A stretch of 64,000 nt of DNA, taken from positions 236,145 through 300,144 of the forward strand of contig JANWZD010000002.1 of assembly GCA_025054935.1 (NCBI GenBank). The letters run 5' to 3'. Shown one piece after another: positions 34,017 to 42,721 of the stretch (within the stretch, counting starts at the first letter, position 1; each line of letters begins with the position of its first letter). Source of the DNA: Dehalococcoidia bacterium (GTDB lineage: Bacteria; Chloroflexota; Dehalococcoidia; SpSt-223). Made by a program: the position numbers and the translations under genes. Below the pieces are notes generated by a model, which saw only the letters and a program-made list of their open reading frames with translations, was not told where the DNA came from and ran no database searches.

Positions 34017-34970
34017 TTAGGACGCGGCCGCCGGCTCTTGCGGTGCCGCCTTGCGGGCGGGCTTGCGGGCGACGACAAGCATGTTCGCCCCGGCGCGCAC
34101 CGGCCGGTGGACATCCTCAAGGCCGAGTTCGACGAGGTACTGCTCCAGCCGCAGGTCCAGATACTGCAGCATAAACGGCTCCGACCCGCGCTTCGCGATC
34201 TCCTCGCGGCGGGCGAGGTCGCCCGGCGTTTCCGCGGGCGGCCAGTCGAAGAAGGTGATGAGATGGCCGGGTTTTGCGAGCCGGATCATCTCTTTGACGA
34301 CGGCGCGGCTGTGGTACGTCGGCATCTCGTGGAGACAGTAGCTCTCATTGACGACGTCGAAGTAGTCGTCCGGGTAGTAAGAGCAGTCGCCGGCGTCCAT
34401 GTGATAGAAGAAGATGTTGTTGACGCCCCGCTCTTGGGCGAGTTTGCGCGCATAGCGGATGTTCGAGGGCGAGAGGTCGATCCCGATGACTTCGCATTCC
34501 GGCCACAGTTCGGCCATGACGAACGTCGTCGCGCCGATGCCGCAGGCGAGATCAATCGCGCGCTGCGGCTTGAGGTCGCCATACACCTTCTTCAGCCAGT
34601 ACTTGATCGTCTCGGGCTGGGTGAAGTAGAAGGTCGTCCGCTTTTGAAACTCGCCGTGGTACGGCCCGAAGGCGGGGTCGAGACCGCCCGGTGTCGGGAA
34701 GGTGTGGACCGGCTTCATGAAGAAGTAGGCAGGGTACTTCGCCGGCTGGGTCGCGCCCGGAGGCATCAGGTCGGTCGCGTCGAACGGTCCGTCCATCTGC
34801 TCGAGCATGCGGAACTTGATCTTCTGCTTGATCTTGTGAATGGCCGGGAAGTACTTGGAAAGCCACAGTTCGAAAGTCATCGGCGGGCCGGCATACGCTG
34901 GGGCGCCGGGAGGGGGCGAGCCGATTACCGCCATCTTCTCTTCAAGGGTCGGTTTCTGGGTTGTGGTCAC
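34017..34970 (-). CDS. Class I SAM-dependent methyltransferase, paralogue 3
   Basis: A 317-residue close paralogue of the protein at 25588; they share MTF.LWLSKYFP, DGPFDATDLMPPGAT.PAKYPAY, FMKPVHT.P and the C-terminal VRAGANMLV.ARKP. The SAM site is slightly altered: IDLACGIGATTFVMAELWPECEVIGIDLS (Ala for the first Gly). Motif FDVVNESYCLHEMP and KPGHLITFFDWPPAE are conserved. GTG at 34970 with GGAGG eight bases upstream. It follows the binding lipoprotein at 35075, with its own TACAAT promoter between them and a terminator after it. Confidence 0.87.
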   Translation of the reverse strand: MTTTQKPTLEEKMAVIGSPPPGAPAYAGPPMTFELWLSKYFPAIHKIKQKIKFRMLEQMDGPFDATDLMPPGATQPAKYPAYFFMKPVHTFPTPGGLDPAFGPYHGEFQKRTTFYFTQPETIKYWLKKVYGDLKPQRAIDLACGIGATTFVMAELWPECEVIGIDLSPSNIRYARKLAQERGVNNIFFYHMDAGDCSYYPDDYFDVVNESYCLHEMPTYHSRAVVKEMIRLAKPGHLITFFDWPPAETPGDLARREEIAKRGSEPFMLQYLDLRLEQYLVELGLEDVHRPVRAGANMLVVARKPARKAAPQEPAAAS

Positions 34971-34998
34971 GCTCCGCTCCTCCGATAGTATCCGGGAC

Positions 34999-35004
34999 AT
35001 TGTA
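34999..35004 (-). promoter_or_regulatory. -10 box for methyltransferase 3
   Basis: TACAAT inside GTTGTACAAT on the minus strand, 28 bases before the GTG at 34970. It is nearly identical to the element before the methyltransferase pair at 27644. Confidence 0.5.
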
Positions 35005-35027
35005 CAACCTGCTGAAAGGAACGGGAA

Positions 35028-35053
35028 GGCCCGCGCCATTCCGGCGACGGGCC
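35028..35053 (-). terminator. Possible terminator after the module B binding lipoprotein
   Basis: GGCCCG (35048-35053) and CGGGCC (35028-35033) can pair around 14 bases, followed on the minus strand by TTCCCGTTCCTTTC. The U-tract is interrupted, so confidence is modest. Confidence 0.4.
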
Positions 35054-35074
35054 GGTTTCAGAAGGCGGGAAGGC

Positions 35075-36658
35075 TTACTTGATCTTGTAGGCGCTGTCGA
35101 AGTTGTAGATGACGAAATTGACGGGCTTCCAGCCCTTCACCTTGGGCGTCGTGACGTGGAAGGTCGGCTGGATGAGCAGATAGAGCATCGGCACGTCTTC
35201 CTTCCAGATCCGGTTCGCTTGGAGGAAGAGCTGGCGGCGCTTAGCAGGGTCGACCTCGGTGACAGCCTGGGCCATCAGCCGGTCCCATTCCGGGTTGCAG
35301 TACCACTGGCCGTTCGGGATCGGCTTGCCGCACCCCCAGAAAGAGCGGATGCCGCTGGCGAAGCCGGTGCTGTCGGTGTTCCCCTGCGCCCACAGGTCGG
35401 GGATCAGCCCGCCTTGGCCGCGCACTTTCGCAAGGATGACTGACCACTCCTGGGAGTGGATCTCGAACTCGACCCCGACATCCCGCAAGTAGCTCTGGAC
35501 GGCAAGCAGCGGCTCGACGGGAGATTGCGCCGGAGCGTTGTCGATGCCGTAGGGGAGCCGGAAGCCGTTCGGGTAGCCCGCTTCGGCGAGCAGGCGCCGC
35601 GCCATCGCCGGATCATAGGGAATGACGGTGTTCGTCGGGTCCCAATAGGGGCTGGACGGGATGGAATACTGCTGCGGTGACGGCTTCGCGTAGCCGCGGA
35701 ACAGGTTGTCGGCCATCGCCTGCTTATCGACGGCGTAGTTGAAGGCGAGTCGCACGCGCTTGTCTTTCAGCGGCGTGTCGCGCTGCTCGTAGGCGACCTG
35801 CGGGAAGGTGATCGACCAGTTCGTCGACTCGTCGGCGAAGATGACCATGTTCAGCCGCTTCAGCTGGTCGATCTGCTCGGCGGTGAAGCTAGTGAAGGTA
35901 ATGATGTCGAACTCGCCGGTGCGCAGACCGTTGATCTTCTGCGAGTTTTCAATGATCGCCTTGAAGTAGAGCTCATCCGCCACCGGGGCGCGGAAGGCGT
36001 GCTTGACTGGGCGCTTCTTGTAGCGGATCGTATCGCCCGGCACCCATTCGACCAGTTCATAGGGACCGCTGCCCATCGGACGCTGCGAGAAGCCCTCAAA
36101 GCCGACGCGCTCGTAGTAATGTTTCGGGATGACGTAAGCGTAGGCCGACCCTGCCACCACGCTCGCGTCCGGCGCCGATAGCTCCAGCTCGACGGTCGTC
36201 GCGTTCAGCGCGGTTGCCCGGACGACCGTGTTGAAGAACGACACCTTCGCCGGCCAGCGTTGCTCTGTGTACAGGTTGTAGCTGAACGCCACATCCTCCG
36301 CAGTCAGTTTGGCGCCATCCGGCCAGTTCATGTCGTCACGGACAGTGAGCGTCCATTTCCGGCCGTCAGGCGCGAGGTCCCACTTTGTCAGCACAGCCGG
36401 CTTCACTTCGAAGTTGTCGCCGAACACTACCATCGAGTCGTAGAGCGGCGAGTAATACCAGTAGCCCGAGCTTCCCGCTGCGGGGGTGAGGTTTGAGACG
36501 AGGCTTCCTAGGATGATGTTCAGCCGCTGCTGCTCGGCGCGCTCCTCGCCAGTGGCAGGGGAAGCCGGAGCCCCAGTCGGCGCTGGCGCGCATGCTGAAA
36601 TGACCAAGACCGCAATAAAGCCGAGGCGCGAAACGAGCGAACGCAATGGACCCCCCAT
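35075..36658 (-). CDS. Peptide-type ABC substrate-binding lipoprotein (family 5), module B
   Basis: A 527-residue binding protein with lipobox AVLVISAC and an Ala/Pro/Thr linker. Family signature WTLTVRDDMNWPDGAKLTAEDVAFSY. It is a paralogue of the protein at 23899, with the same order of features, a shared Cys-containing segment (WGCGKPIPNGQWYCNPEWD here, VGCNRPP...YFYCNPLWD there) and a Tyr-Lys-Ile-Lys type end. No transporter subunits are adjacent; a methyltransferase follows. A promoter with 17-base spacing lies about 50 bases upstream. Confidence 0.9.
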   Translation of the reverse strand: MGGPLRSLVSRLGFIAVLVISACAPAPTGAPASPATGEERAEQQRLNIILGSLVSNLTPAAGSSGYWYYSPLYDSMVVFGDNFEVKPAVLTKWDLAPDGRKWTLTVRDDMNWPDGAKLTAEDVAFSYNLYTEQRWPAKVSFFNTVVRATALNATTVELELSAPDASVVAGSAYAYVIPKHYYERVGFEGFSQRPMGSGPYELVEWVPGDTIRYKKRPVKHAFRAPVADELYFKAIIENSQKINGLRTGEFDIITFTSFTAEQIDQLKRLNMVIFADESTNWSITFPQVAYEQRDTPLKDKRVRLAFNYAVDKQAMADNLFRGYAKPSPQQYSIPSSPYWDPTNTVIPYDPAMARRLLAEAGYPNGFRLPYGIDNAPAQSPVEPLLAVQSYLRDVGVEFEIHSQEWSVILAKVRGQGGLIPDLWAQGNTDSTGFASGIRSFWGCGKPIPNGQWYCNPEWDRLMAQAVTEVDPAKRRQLFLQANRIWKEDVPMLYLLIQPTFHVTTPKVKGWKPVNFVIYNFDSAYKIK

Positions 36659-36708
36659 CTGACGCGTCTTCGAGCACGCGGTCTCATCGACCCCGTTGAT
36701 GAATGTGC

Positions 36709-36737
36709 AGTCTATCTATCTGCGATCGTGCCGTCAA
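36709..36737 (-). promoter_or_regulatory. Promoter of the module B binding lipoprotein
   Basis: TTGACG (36732-36737), 17 bases, TAGACT (36709-36714) on the minus strand, 50 bases before the start at 36658. A palindrome CTGTATACAG at 36754-36763, 16 bases further upstream, could be an operator. Confidence 0.55.
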
Positions 36738-36834
36738 GATTTTACTTGGCGTCCTGTATACAGTTTCTGACGGAATGCTTCCTCTCGGTGCACGGGAGCC
36801 GCCAGTCTCTTCGTACTGCGGCGCAGGGGAGCGC

Positions 36835-37782
36835 TCAGTCGGTGAACTGCTGCACGACGAGGATTCCCGACGGTCCGGCAGCGACCCCGAAGCCGGCTCG
36901 GCGGTAGCGCGGGGAGAGGATGTTCGCGCGGTGAGAGGGGCTCGCCATCAGCACCTCGTGCGCGCTGCGCGCGGTCGGCGCGAAGGCGAGGTTTTCGCCG
37001 CTCGTCCCAACGCGGACCCCAGCACGCTGCAGCCGCTCGGCCGGTGTTGAGCCGTCGGGACCGGTGTGCGAGAGGAGGCCCGCTGCGTAGAGCGTCTGGG
37101 CGTAGGCGCGCGCCAAGTCGCGCAGGCGCGCGTCAGGAATAAGGGGAGCGAGCGCGTGTTTCTGCCGCTCGGCATTCACGAGGGCGAGGAGCTCCTCTTC
37201 GGCCTGGGGGTCGATCGTGGCGCGGGCCGGGAAGAGAAGCGGGAGTGCTCCATCGGTCACCCCCACCGGCGCGGGGATGCCAAGCCGGCTGACCAGCCCG
37301 GCGGCCCAGGGCTCAACTTGCCGGACCCACGGCAGGACGAGCTTGCCCGCCTGCGACGCCTCGATCGCAGCGCGGGCAGGAGGAAAGATCGGCCAGATGC
37401 CGAGGGCAATGAGCACGATCGCGACGAGGAGCAGTCCCTTGACGGCGCCGGGGATGACGCCGGCTGCGATGTCGAGCCAAGTGAGGAAGAACGTCGAGGT
37501 GACGAGGCGACGAACCCGAGCGAGCCAGGGGAGGAGGATCAGCCCATAGCCCAGTTGAAAGGAGATAACGAGCGCTCCGAAGGTGAGCAGATTCACGACC
37601 CACGCTGGCTGTCCGAGGGGGGCTGCCGCCAGCGCTGCAAGCGGCGCAAACAGCAGAGCCGCCAGCCAGACCGATCCGGCAAGCCCGAGCAAGTCGCAGA
37701 GGCCGAGAAGAAACCCGCGGCGTAACCCCGTGAGCGCGCCGAGCGAGAGCGGGATGAGCAGTTGGAGGTCGACGAGGGTCAC
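36835..37782 (-). CDS. CvpA-like membrane protein fused to a CAP (SCP/PR1) domain
   Basis: A 315-residue two-part protein. Residues 1-135 hold four or five hydrophobic helices with GLRRGFLLGLCDLLGLAGSVW and IPGAVKGLLLVAIVLIAL, as in CvpA. Residues about 190-315 form an extracytoplasmic CAP domain: LLALVNAERQKHALAPLIPDARLRDLARAYAQTL, GENLAF, SPSHRANILSPRYRRAGFGVA. The CAP function in bacteria is mostly unknown; proposed roles include wall or sporulation-linked activities. GTG/ATG start overlaps the pcrA stop by 4 bases, so it is coupled to the helicase gene. Confidence 0.87.
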   Translation of the reverse strand: MTLVDLQLLIPLSLGALTGLRRGFLLGLCDLLGLAGSVWLAALLFAPLAALAAAPLGQPAWVVNLLTFGALVISFQLGYGLILLPWLARVRRLVTSTFFLTWLDIAAGVIPGAVKGLLLVAIVLIALGIWPIFPPARAAIEASQAGKLVLPWVRQVEPWAAGLVSRLGIPAPVGVTDGALPLLFPARATIDPQAEEELLALVNAERQKHALAPLIPDARLRDLARAYAQTLYAAGLLSHTGPDGSTPAERLQRAGVRVGTSGENLAFAPTARSAHEVLMASPSHRANILSPRYRRAGFGVAAGPSGILVVQQFTD

Positions 37783-40034
37783 CGGCCGGGGATCTTCTCG
37801 AGCTTCGCGATGCTCTGCAAGAGCTTCCGGATGCCGACCTTCGGGTTGCGGAAGGCGACCGTCACTTCGAGGTCATCGCGGAGCGGTGCGAGCTGGATGA
37901 CGGTTCCCTCGCCGAGCAGTGCTTGACGGACGCGGTCGCCCGGCTTGAAGGGCGGGGAACTGGCCGCCTTGCCGCGCCCCTGCGTCAGGCTGCCGGCGCG
38001 CACCAGCGGCAGACTGAACGCTGCGTGGCGGATGACGATCGTCTCCGGCTCGCGGGTCTCGGGCGGGATGTCGTCGAGAAAGCGCGACGGCGGCTGCGGG
38101 TCGTTTCGCCCCCAGAGGTTGCGCCGATAGGCGCGGAAGAGGTAGAGCCGCTCTTGGGCACGGGTGACGCCGACGTAGAGCAGCCGCCGTTCCTCCTCGA
38201 TCTCCTCGAGGCTCTCCTGCTCAGCCTGGATCGCGCGGCTGTGGGGCAGGAGCCCCTCCTCGAGCCCGATGATGAAAACAACGGGAAATTCCAGCCCCTT
38301 GGCAGCGTGGAGCGTGATCAGCGTCACGGCGTCGGCAGAGCTGTCGGTCTGGTCGACCGCAGTCAGGAGGGCAACCTTCTCGAGGAAGGCAGTGAGCGCT
38401 TGGCGCGGCGGGAAGGACGCAAACTCGGAGGAAGCGGCGGCCAACTGGCGGATGTTTTCGAGCCGATCTGATCCTTCAGCGGTGGCCGGCGCGAGAAACT
38501 CGTAGTAGCCTGTGCGGCGTACCACCTCCTCGATCAGCTCGGGCAGGGGGCGCTCCTCACTCTCGGAGCGGAGCTCCTCGATCAGGGCGACAAAAGCGGC
38601 GATCGCGCCGCGCGCGCGTCCGCCGAGGTCATGGTCGCCCCGCTGGACTGCGGTGAGCGTTGTCCAGAGCGGCTGGCTGGCTGCCCGCGAGAGCCGCACG
38701 AGGTCATCGACCGTCTTCTGGCCGATCCCGCGCGGCGGCACATTGAGGATGCGGGTCAGCGACACGGCGTCGAGCGGGTTCTGGAGGATCCGCAAGTAGG
38801 CGAGGACGTCTTTCACCTCTTTGCGTTCGTAGAAGCGCGTTCCGCCCACCAGGCGATACGGGATGGCGTAGGCGTTGAAGCGCTCTTCAAGCGGCCGCGA
38901 CTGTCCATTCGTCCGATACATCACCGCGAAATCGCGATACGACCGCTGCTCCTCGCGCATGAGGCGTTCGATCTCCCGCGCGACTTCGGTTGCCTCCTCT
39001 TCCTCGTTCGCCAGCTCCCGAACGACGATCTTTCGTCCTCTTCCCCGGTCCGCGACCAGCTCTTTCGGCTTGCGCTGCGTGTTGGCCGCGATGATTCCTG
39101 CGGCCGCGTCGAGGATGTATTGCGTCGAGCGATAGTTCTTTGTCAGGACGACAACTTTGGCATCGGGAAAGTCACGCTCAAAGTTGAGAATGTTGCGAAT
39201 ATCGGCGGAGCGGAACCGATAGATCGACTGATCGGGGTCGCCGACGACGGCGAGATTGCGATGTTTCGCGGCGAGGATCTTCACCAGTTCATATTGGGCG
39301 ATGTTCGTATCTTGGAACTCATCCACCATCACGTGGAGGTAGCGTTCTTGATAGCGCTCGGCGACGGCAGGCACCAGACAGAAGAGGCGAACCGTCTCGG
39401 CGATCAGGTCGTCGAAATCAAGCCCGCGGCTCTCCCGAAGCCGCTCTTGGTAGAGGGCGTAAGCGCGATGAACAATTTCCTCGAAATAGGTGCGGGCGTA
39501 GCGCGCTGTCTCCTGGTCGGGCGGGAGAAGCTCCGCCTTCAGCCGGCTGATGGCGTTGAGCACCGCTTTTGGGTTGATCTGCCGCTCATCGAGCCGCAGC
39601 TCGGCGAGCACCCATTTCATGACGCGGAGCTGATCGTCATCGTCGAAGATATGAAAGTGCGGGTCGATCCCGATTGCTTTGCCCTCCGCGCGCAGGATCT
39701 GGGCGCAGAGCGCATGAAAGGTGCCCGCCGCCAGTTGGTCGGCGCGGTTGCCGACGAGGCGCTCGATCCGGTCGATCAGTTCGCGCGCCGCCTTGTTGGT
39801 AAAAGTGACCGCCATGATGCGGCGCGGGGAGACACCGATCGTTCGGATGAGATAGGCGACGCGGTGGCTGATGACCCGCGTCTTGCCGCTCCCGGGTCCG
39901 GCGAGGATGAGCAGCGGGCCACGGATAGTTGTGGTGGCGTCGCGCTGGTCGTCGTTCAGGCCGCGGAGGATCGGGTCCTCCCCGCTTGTCAGCGGCAGCG
40001 GGCGCTCTTCGGCACGGGGGCAGGCATCGCTCAC
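37779..40034 (-). CDS. pcrA: UvrD/PcrA-type ATP-dependent DNA helicase
   Basis: A 751-residue superfamily 1A 3'-5' helicase for repair, replication restart and plasmid-type rolling replication. Seen: LNDDQRDATTTIRGPLLILAGPGSGKTRVI (Q motif, Walker A), MVDEFQDTN (Walker B), GDPDQSIYRFR, LTKNYRST, TLHAAKGLEFPVVFIIGLEEGLLPH, and LYVGVTRAQERLYL. The C-terminal tail has the GDRVRQALLGEGTV Tudor-like motif that binds RNA polymerase in PcrA. I chose the GTG at 40034 because a full promoter ends six bases before it, giving a leaderless mRNA. The frame runs on to 40148 inside that promoter and the end of pyk. Confidence 0.92.
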   Translation of the reverse strand: MSDACPRAEERPLPLTSGEDPILRGLNDDQRDATTTIRGPLLILAGPGSGKTRVISHRVAYLIRTIGVSPRRIMAVTFTNKAARELIDRIERLVGNRADQLAAGTFHALCAQILRAEGKAIGIDPHFHIFDDDDQLRVMKWVLAELRLDERQINPKAVLNAISRLKAELLPPDQETARYARTYFEEIVHRAYALYQERLRESRGLDFDDLIAETVRLFCLVPAVAERYQERYLHVMVDEFQDTNIAQYELVKILAAKHRNLAVVGDPDQSIYRFRSADIRNILNFERDFPDAKVVVLTKNYRSTQYILDAAAGIIAANTQRKPKELVADRGRGRKIVVRELANEEEEATEVAREIERLMREEQRSYRDFAVMYRTNGQSRPLEERFNAYAIPYRLVGGTRFYERKEVKDVLAYLRILQNPLDAVSLTRILNVPPRGIGQKTVDDLVRLSRAASQPLWTTLTAVQRGDHDLGGRARGAIAAFVALIEELRSESEERPLPELIEEVVRRTGYYEFLAPATAEGSDRLENIRQLAAASSEFASFPPRQALTAFLEKVALLTAVDQTDSSADAVTLITLHAAKGLEFPVVFIIGLEEGLLPHSRAIQAEQESLEEIEEERRLLYVGVTRAQERLYLFRAYRRNLWGRNDPQPPSRFLDDIPPETREPETIVIRHAAFSLPLVRAGSLTQGRGKAASSPPFKPGDRVRQALLGEGTVIQLAPLRDDLEVTVAFRNPKVGIRKLLQSIAKLEKIPGR

Positions 40035-40040
40035 AGTCGA

Positions 40041-40069
40041 ACTGTAGTTCTCCCCTCGCTGCCCGTCAA
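40041..40069 (-). promoter_or_regulatory. Promoter of pcrA, leaderless
   Basis: TTGACG (40064-40069), exactly 17 bases, TACAGT (40041-40046), six bases, GTG at 40034. It overlaps the last codons of pyruvate kinase. Confidence 0.6.
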
Positions 40070-41487
40070 GTTCTTGAGCGGGGGAGATCGAGGAGGGTGA
40101 AGTAGTTTGTTCTGCCTCGCGGTCCCGTCGGGGTGCCGCCGACGACAATGACGGAGTCGCCGGGCGAAGCGAGCCCTTCGGCCAGCAGCCGTTCCTGCAG
40201 TGCGGAAAGCGTCTCGTCCATCGTCGGCTTGAACGGCTGATAGATGGCGGTCACCCCCCACCACAGCGCCAGCGAACGGCGCACCTCCTCGCTCTCGGTC
40301 ACGGCGATGATCGGGGTCGTTGGCCGGAAACTGGAGATCAGCCGCGCCGTGAAGCCGCTCCGGGTCATGGCGACGAGCGCGCGGGCGTGGATTCCGCTCG
40401 CGAGGACACACGCTGCCTGCGCGATCGCTTCAGAGCGCCCGCCGTGCGGCTCCAGTTGGGTCGGGCGCGTCACCTCGGCGGCCTCCGCGCTCGTGGCGAT
40501 GCGGCTCATGGTCTCAACGGCGAGCACTGGATAGCGCCCGGTGGCAGTCTCGGCCGACAGCATGACGGCATCTGCGGAGTCGAAAATCGCGTTCGCGACG
40601 TCAGACACCTCGGCGCGCGTCGGGCGTTCCTGCACTGTCATCGATTCGAGCATCTGGGTGGCAACGATCACTGGCCGGCGGTGCGCGCGCGCTTGCCGCG
40701 TAATCCGCTTCTGGATCGCCGGCACCTGTTCCAACGGCACTTCGACGCCGAGGTCCCCGCGCGCCACCATCACGCCGTCGGAAACAGAGAGAATGCGGTC
40801 GAGGTGGTCGACCGCCTGCGGCTTCTCGATCTTGGCGATGACCGGCGTCTTGGCGCCGAGGGAACTGATGAACTGCTTCGCCTCGCGAACATCATCAGGA
40901 CGCCGGACAAACGAGAGCGCAACGTAATCCACCCCGATCCGAAGCCCGTGCTGCAGGTCGTCGCGATCTTTCTGCGTCAACGCATGGGCCGACACTGTCA
41001 CTCCCGGCAGATTGATCCCTTGGCGCTCCCGAAGGACACCGCCAGTGACGACCTGGGTCCGGACGGAGTCGTAGTCCACGTCGAGCACGACGAGGCTGAT
41101 AGCGCCGTCGGAAAGGAGAATGCGGTCGCCCGGACGGACATCGGTGGGGAGGCTGAGATAGTTCGTCGAAATCATCTCCGGCGTGCCGAGCACCGGACGG
41201 GTCGTGATGATCAGCTCCTGCCCCGCGTGGAGCTCGATGGGCTGGCCGTCGACGTTGCGGCCGGTGCGGATCTTCGGTCCCTGCAGGTCGAGCAGGACCG
41301 CAACGTTGCGGCGGGCACGCGCGGCCGCCTCGCGGACGAGTTTCGTCAGCCGTTCACGCTCGCTCGGTGTGCTGTGCGAGCAGTTGAGCCGGGCGACGTC
41401 CATCCCGGCGATAACGAGCTGCTCGATCGTCGACGGCTCGCACGACGCCGGCCCGAGCGTCGCGACGATCTTGGTGCGGCGTGCCAC
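40066..41487 (-). CDS. pyk: Pyruvate kinase
   Basis: Final glycolytic enzyme: phosphoenolpyruvate + ADP to pyruvate + ATP. 473 residues, the normal bacterial length without the extra PEP-utiliser domain. KIVATLGPAS, ARLNCSHST, LLDLQGPKIRTG, the catalytic IAKIEKPQAVDHLDRIL and MVARGDLGVEVP, and ATQMLESMT are present. GTG start six bases after the BioD/DRTGG gene, so the two are cotranscribed. Confidence 0.95.
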   Translation of the reverse strand: MARRTKIVATLGPASCEPSTIEQLVIAGMDVARLNCSHSTPSERERLTKLVREAAARARRNVAVLLDLQGPKIRTGRNVDGQPIELHAGQELIITTRPVLGTPEMISTNYLSLPTDVRPGDRILLSDGAISLVVLDVDYDSVRTQVVTGGVLRERQGINLPGVTVSAHALTQKDRDDLQHGLRIGVDYVALSFVRRPDDVREAKQFISSLGAKTPVIAKIEKPQAVDHLDRILSVSDGVMVARGDLGVEVPLEQVPAIQKRITRQARAHRRPVIVATQMLESMTVQERPTRAEVSDVANAIFDSADAVMLSAETATGRYPVLAVETMSRIATSAEAAEVTRPTQLEPHGGRSEAIAQAACVLASGIHARALVAMTRSGFTARLISSFRPTTPIIAVTESEEVRRSLALWWGVTAIYQPFKPTMDETLSALQERLLAEGLASPGDSVIVVGGTPTGPRGRTNYFTLLDLPRSRT

Positions 41488-41493
41488 GCGAGG

Positions 41494-42540
41494 CTACGAT
41501 GACGCGCCGGCAGGGGCGCGGATCAAAGCAAGATCGAGATGCGCCGCAACGAGGTCGGCGACGAGCGGGACATTCGCTGGAACGCTGAAGCGCGACGTCG
41601 GGAACAGCTCTTCGAGTTGCTCCATGACAGCAAGGGTATCCTGCTTGACCATGATAAGCGGGACATCTTCTTCTTCGGCGCGTGCTAGCACGATCGGATT
41701 TGGCACGATATTGCCGGCCAGCACGAGACAGCGCGTATCGGTCTCGAGCGCCGCGAGGTGAATATCCGGCCGGCTGCCGTGAGCGATGACTGCTTTCCGG
41801 CGGAAGCGCTGGAAGTACTCCGACGCTTTGCCCAGGACGACCGTTCCGACCATGAAATGCTCGACGACCTCGCCGGCCCGGTGGTGACTGTTCATGATCT
41901 GGCCGCCAAGGTGGTCAGCGAGCTGCTGCACGGTCACCGCTGACAGCGTCTCCTCGAACGGGATCGCCCCGAGGAAACGCCCCCCGCGCGCCTGAAAGAA
42001 CCGGCGGAAGCGCTCCTCGGCGCCGCTCCACCGCTGTCGGGGCACCGCGTTGATCACCACGCCGAGCAGCCGTTCGCCGACAGCCTCATGGGCGGCGAGC
42101 GCCTCGTCGACGACGGCATCGCTCTCGTAGCGCGCCACGACGATCACCGACGCCTCTAAGGCGTCGGCCAGTTCCCGCGCCGAGAGACCGAGCGCGCGCC
42201 CTTGGGCGGGGGCGGCGCCGCCCTCGACGATCACAACCTCCTTTCCCGCTCCGGCGTCGCGTGCGGCAGCGATCACTGCCTCGCGGTCGAACGGCTGGCC
42301 ATCGAGCAGCTTGCCGAGTGCGGCGCCGCCGAGCGAGGCCCCTGCTGCCGGGTTGGCCACGCCGAGCAGTGTGCCGAGGAAGCGGGCATCCGGCGACGAG
42401 GCGGGCGGCGTGTCATCCGCCTCAAATGCTTTGAAGTAGCCGACACTGCGGCCGTCGCGCCGGAGGAGCTCCGCGAGCGCCGCTGCCAGCATGGTCTTGC
42501 CCGCCCGAGGGCGCGTGGAAACGATCACTAGTGAGTGCAA
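41494..42540 (-). CDS. BioD-like P-loop plus DRTGG-domain protein (phosphotransacetylase N-terminal type)
   Basis: A 348-residue protein resembling the regulatory N-terminal half of long phosphotransacetylases without the catalytic half. Residues 1-210 form a dethiobiotin-synthetase-like P-loop domain (SLVIVSTRPRAGKTMLAAALAE); residues 215-335 form a DRTGG domain with VVLGKASEYFQRFRRKAVIAHGSRPDIHLAAL. The gene upstream of pyk suggests a role in sensing central metabolites, but no function is established. TTG start with GGAGG seven bases upstream. Confidence 0.82.
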   Translation of the reverse strand: MHSLVIVSTRPRAGKTMLAAALAELLRRDGRSVGYFKAFEADDTPPASSPDARFLGTLLGVANPAAGASLGGAALGKLLDGQPFDREAVIAAARDAGAGKEVVIVEGGAAPAQGRALGLSARELADALEASVIVVARYESDAVVDEALAAHEAVGERLLGVVINAVPRQRWSGAEERFRRFFQARGGRFLGAIPFEETLSAVTVQQLADHLGGQIMNSHHRAGEVVEHFMVGTVVLGKASEYFQRFRRKAVIAHGSRPDIHLAALETDTRCLVLAGNIVPNPIVLARAEEEDVPLIMVKQDTLAVMEQLEELFPTSRFSVPANVPLVADLVAAHLDLALIRAPAGASS

Positions 42541-42614
42541 GTTGTGCCTCCGTACCGAACTCCGCGCTCGGGACGCTCAACGCGCGTCTAGCGCGGCGAA
42601 CCGCGCCCGCTTCG

Positions 42615-42620
42615 ATTATA
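42615..42620 (-). promoter_or_regulatory. -10 box for the BioD/DRTGG-pyk unit
   Basis: A perfect TATAAT on the minus strand, about 75 bases before the TTG at 42540. The -35 region is not recognisable. Confidence 0.45.
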
Positions 42621-42721
42621 GGACTACCGCGCTTCTGAGACGACGGCCGCGCCACGGCATTCCCCGCTCAGCGCGCTCTCCGTCATCCGGCAGGGAACGG
42701 GGCGTCGGCCGCGCCCGCTGC

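Noticed and set aside
32790-34988. A 732-residue plus-strand open frame
   Set aside because: It lies antisense to the Gfo/Idh oxidoreductase and methyltransferase 3, is rich in Arg, Ala, Val and Asp, and shows no domain. Antisense shadow of GC-rich genes.
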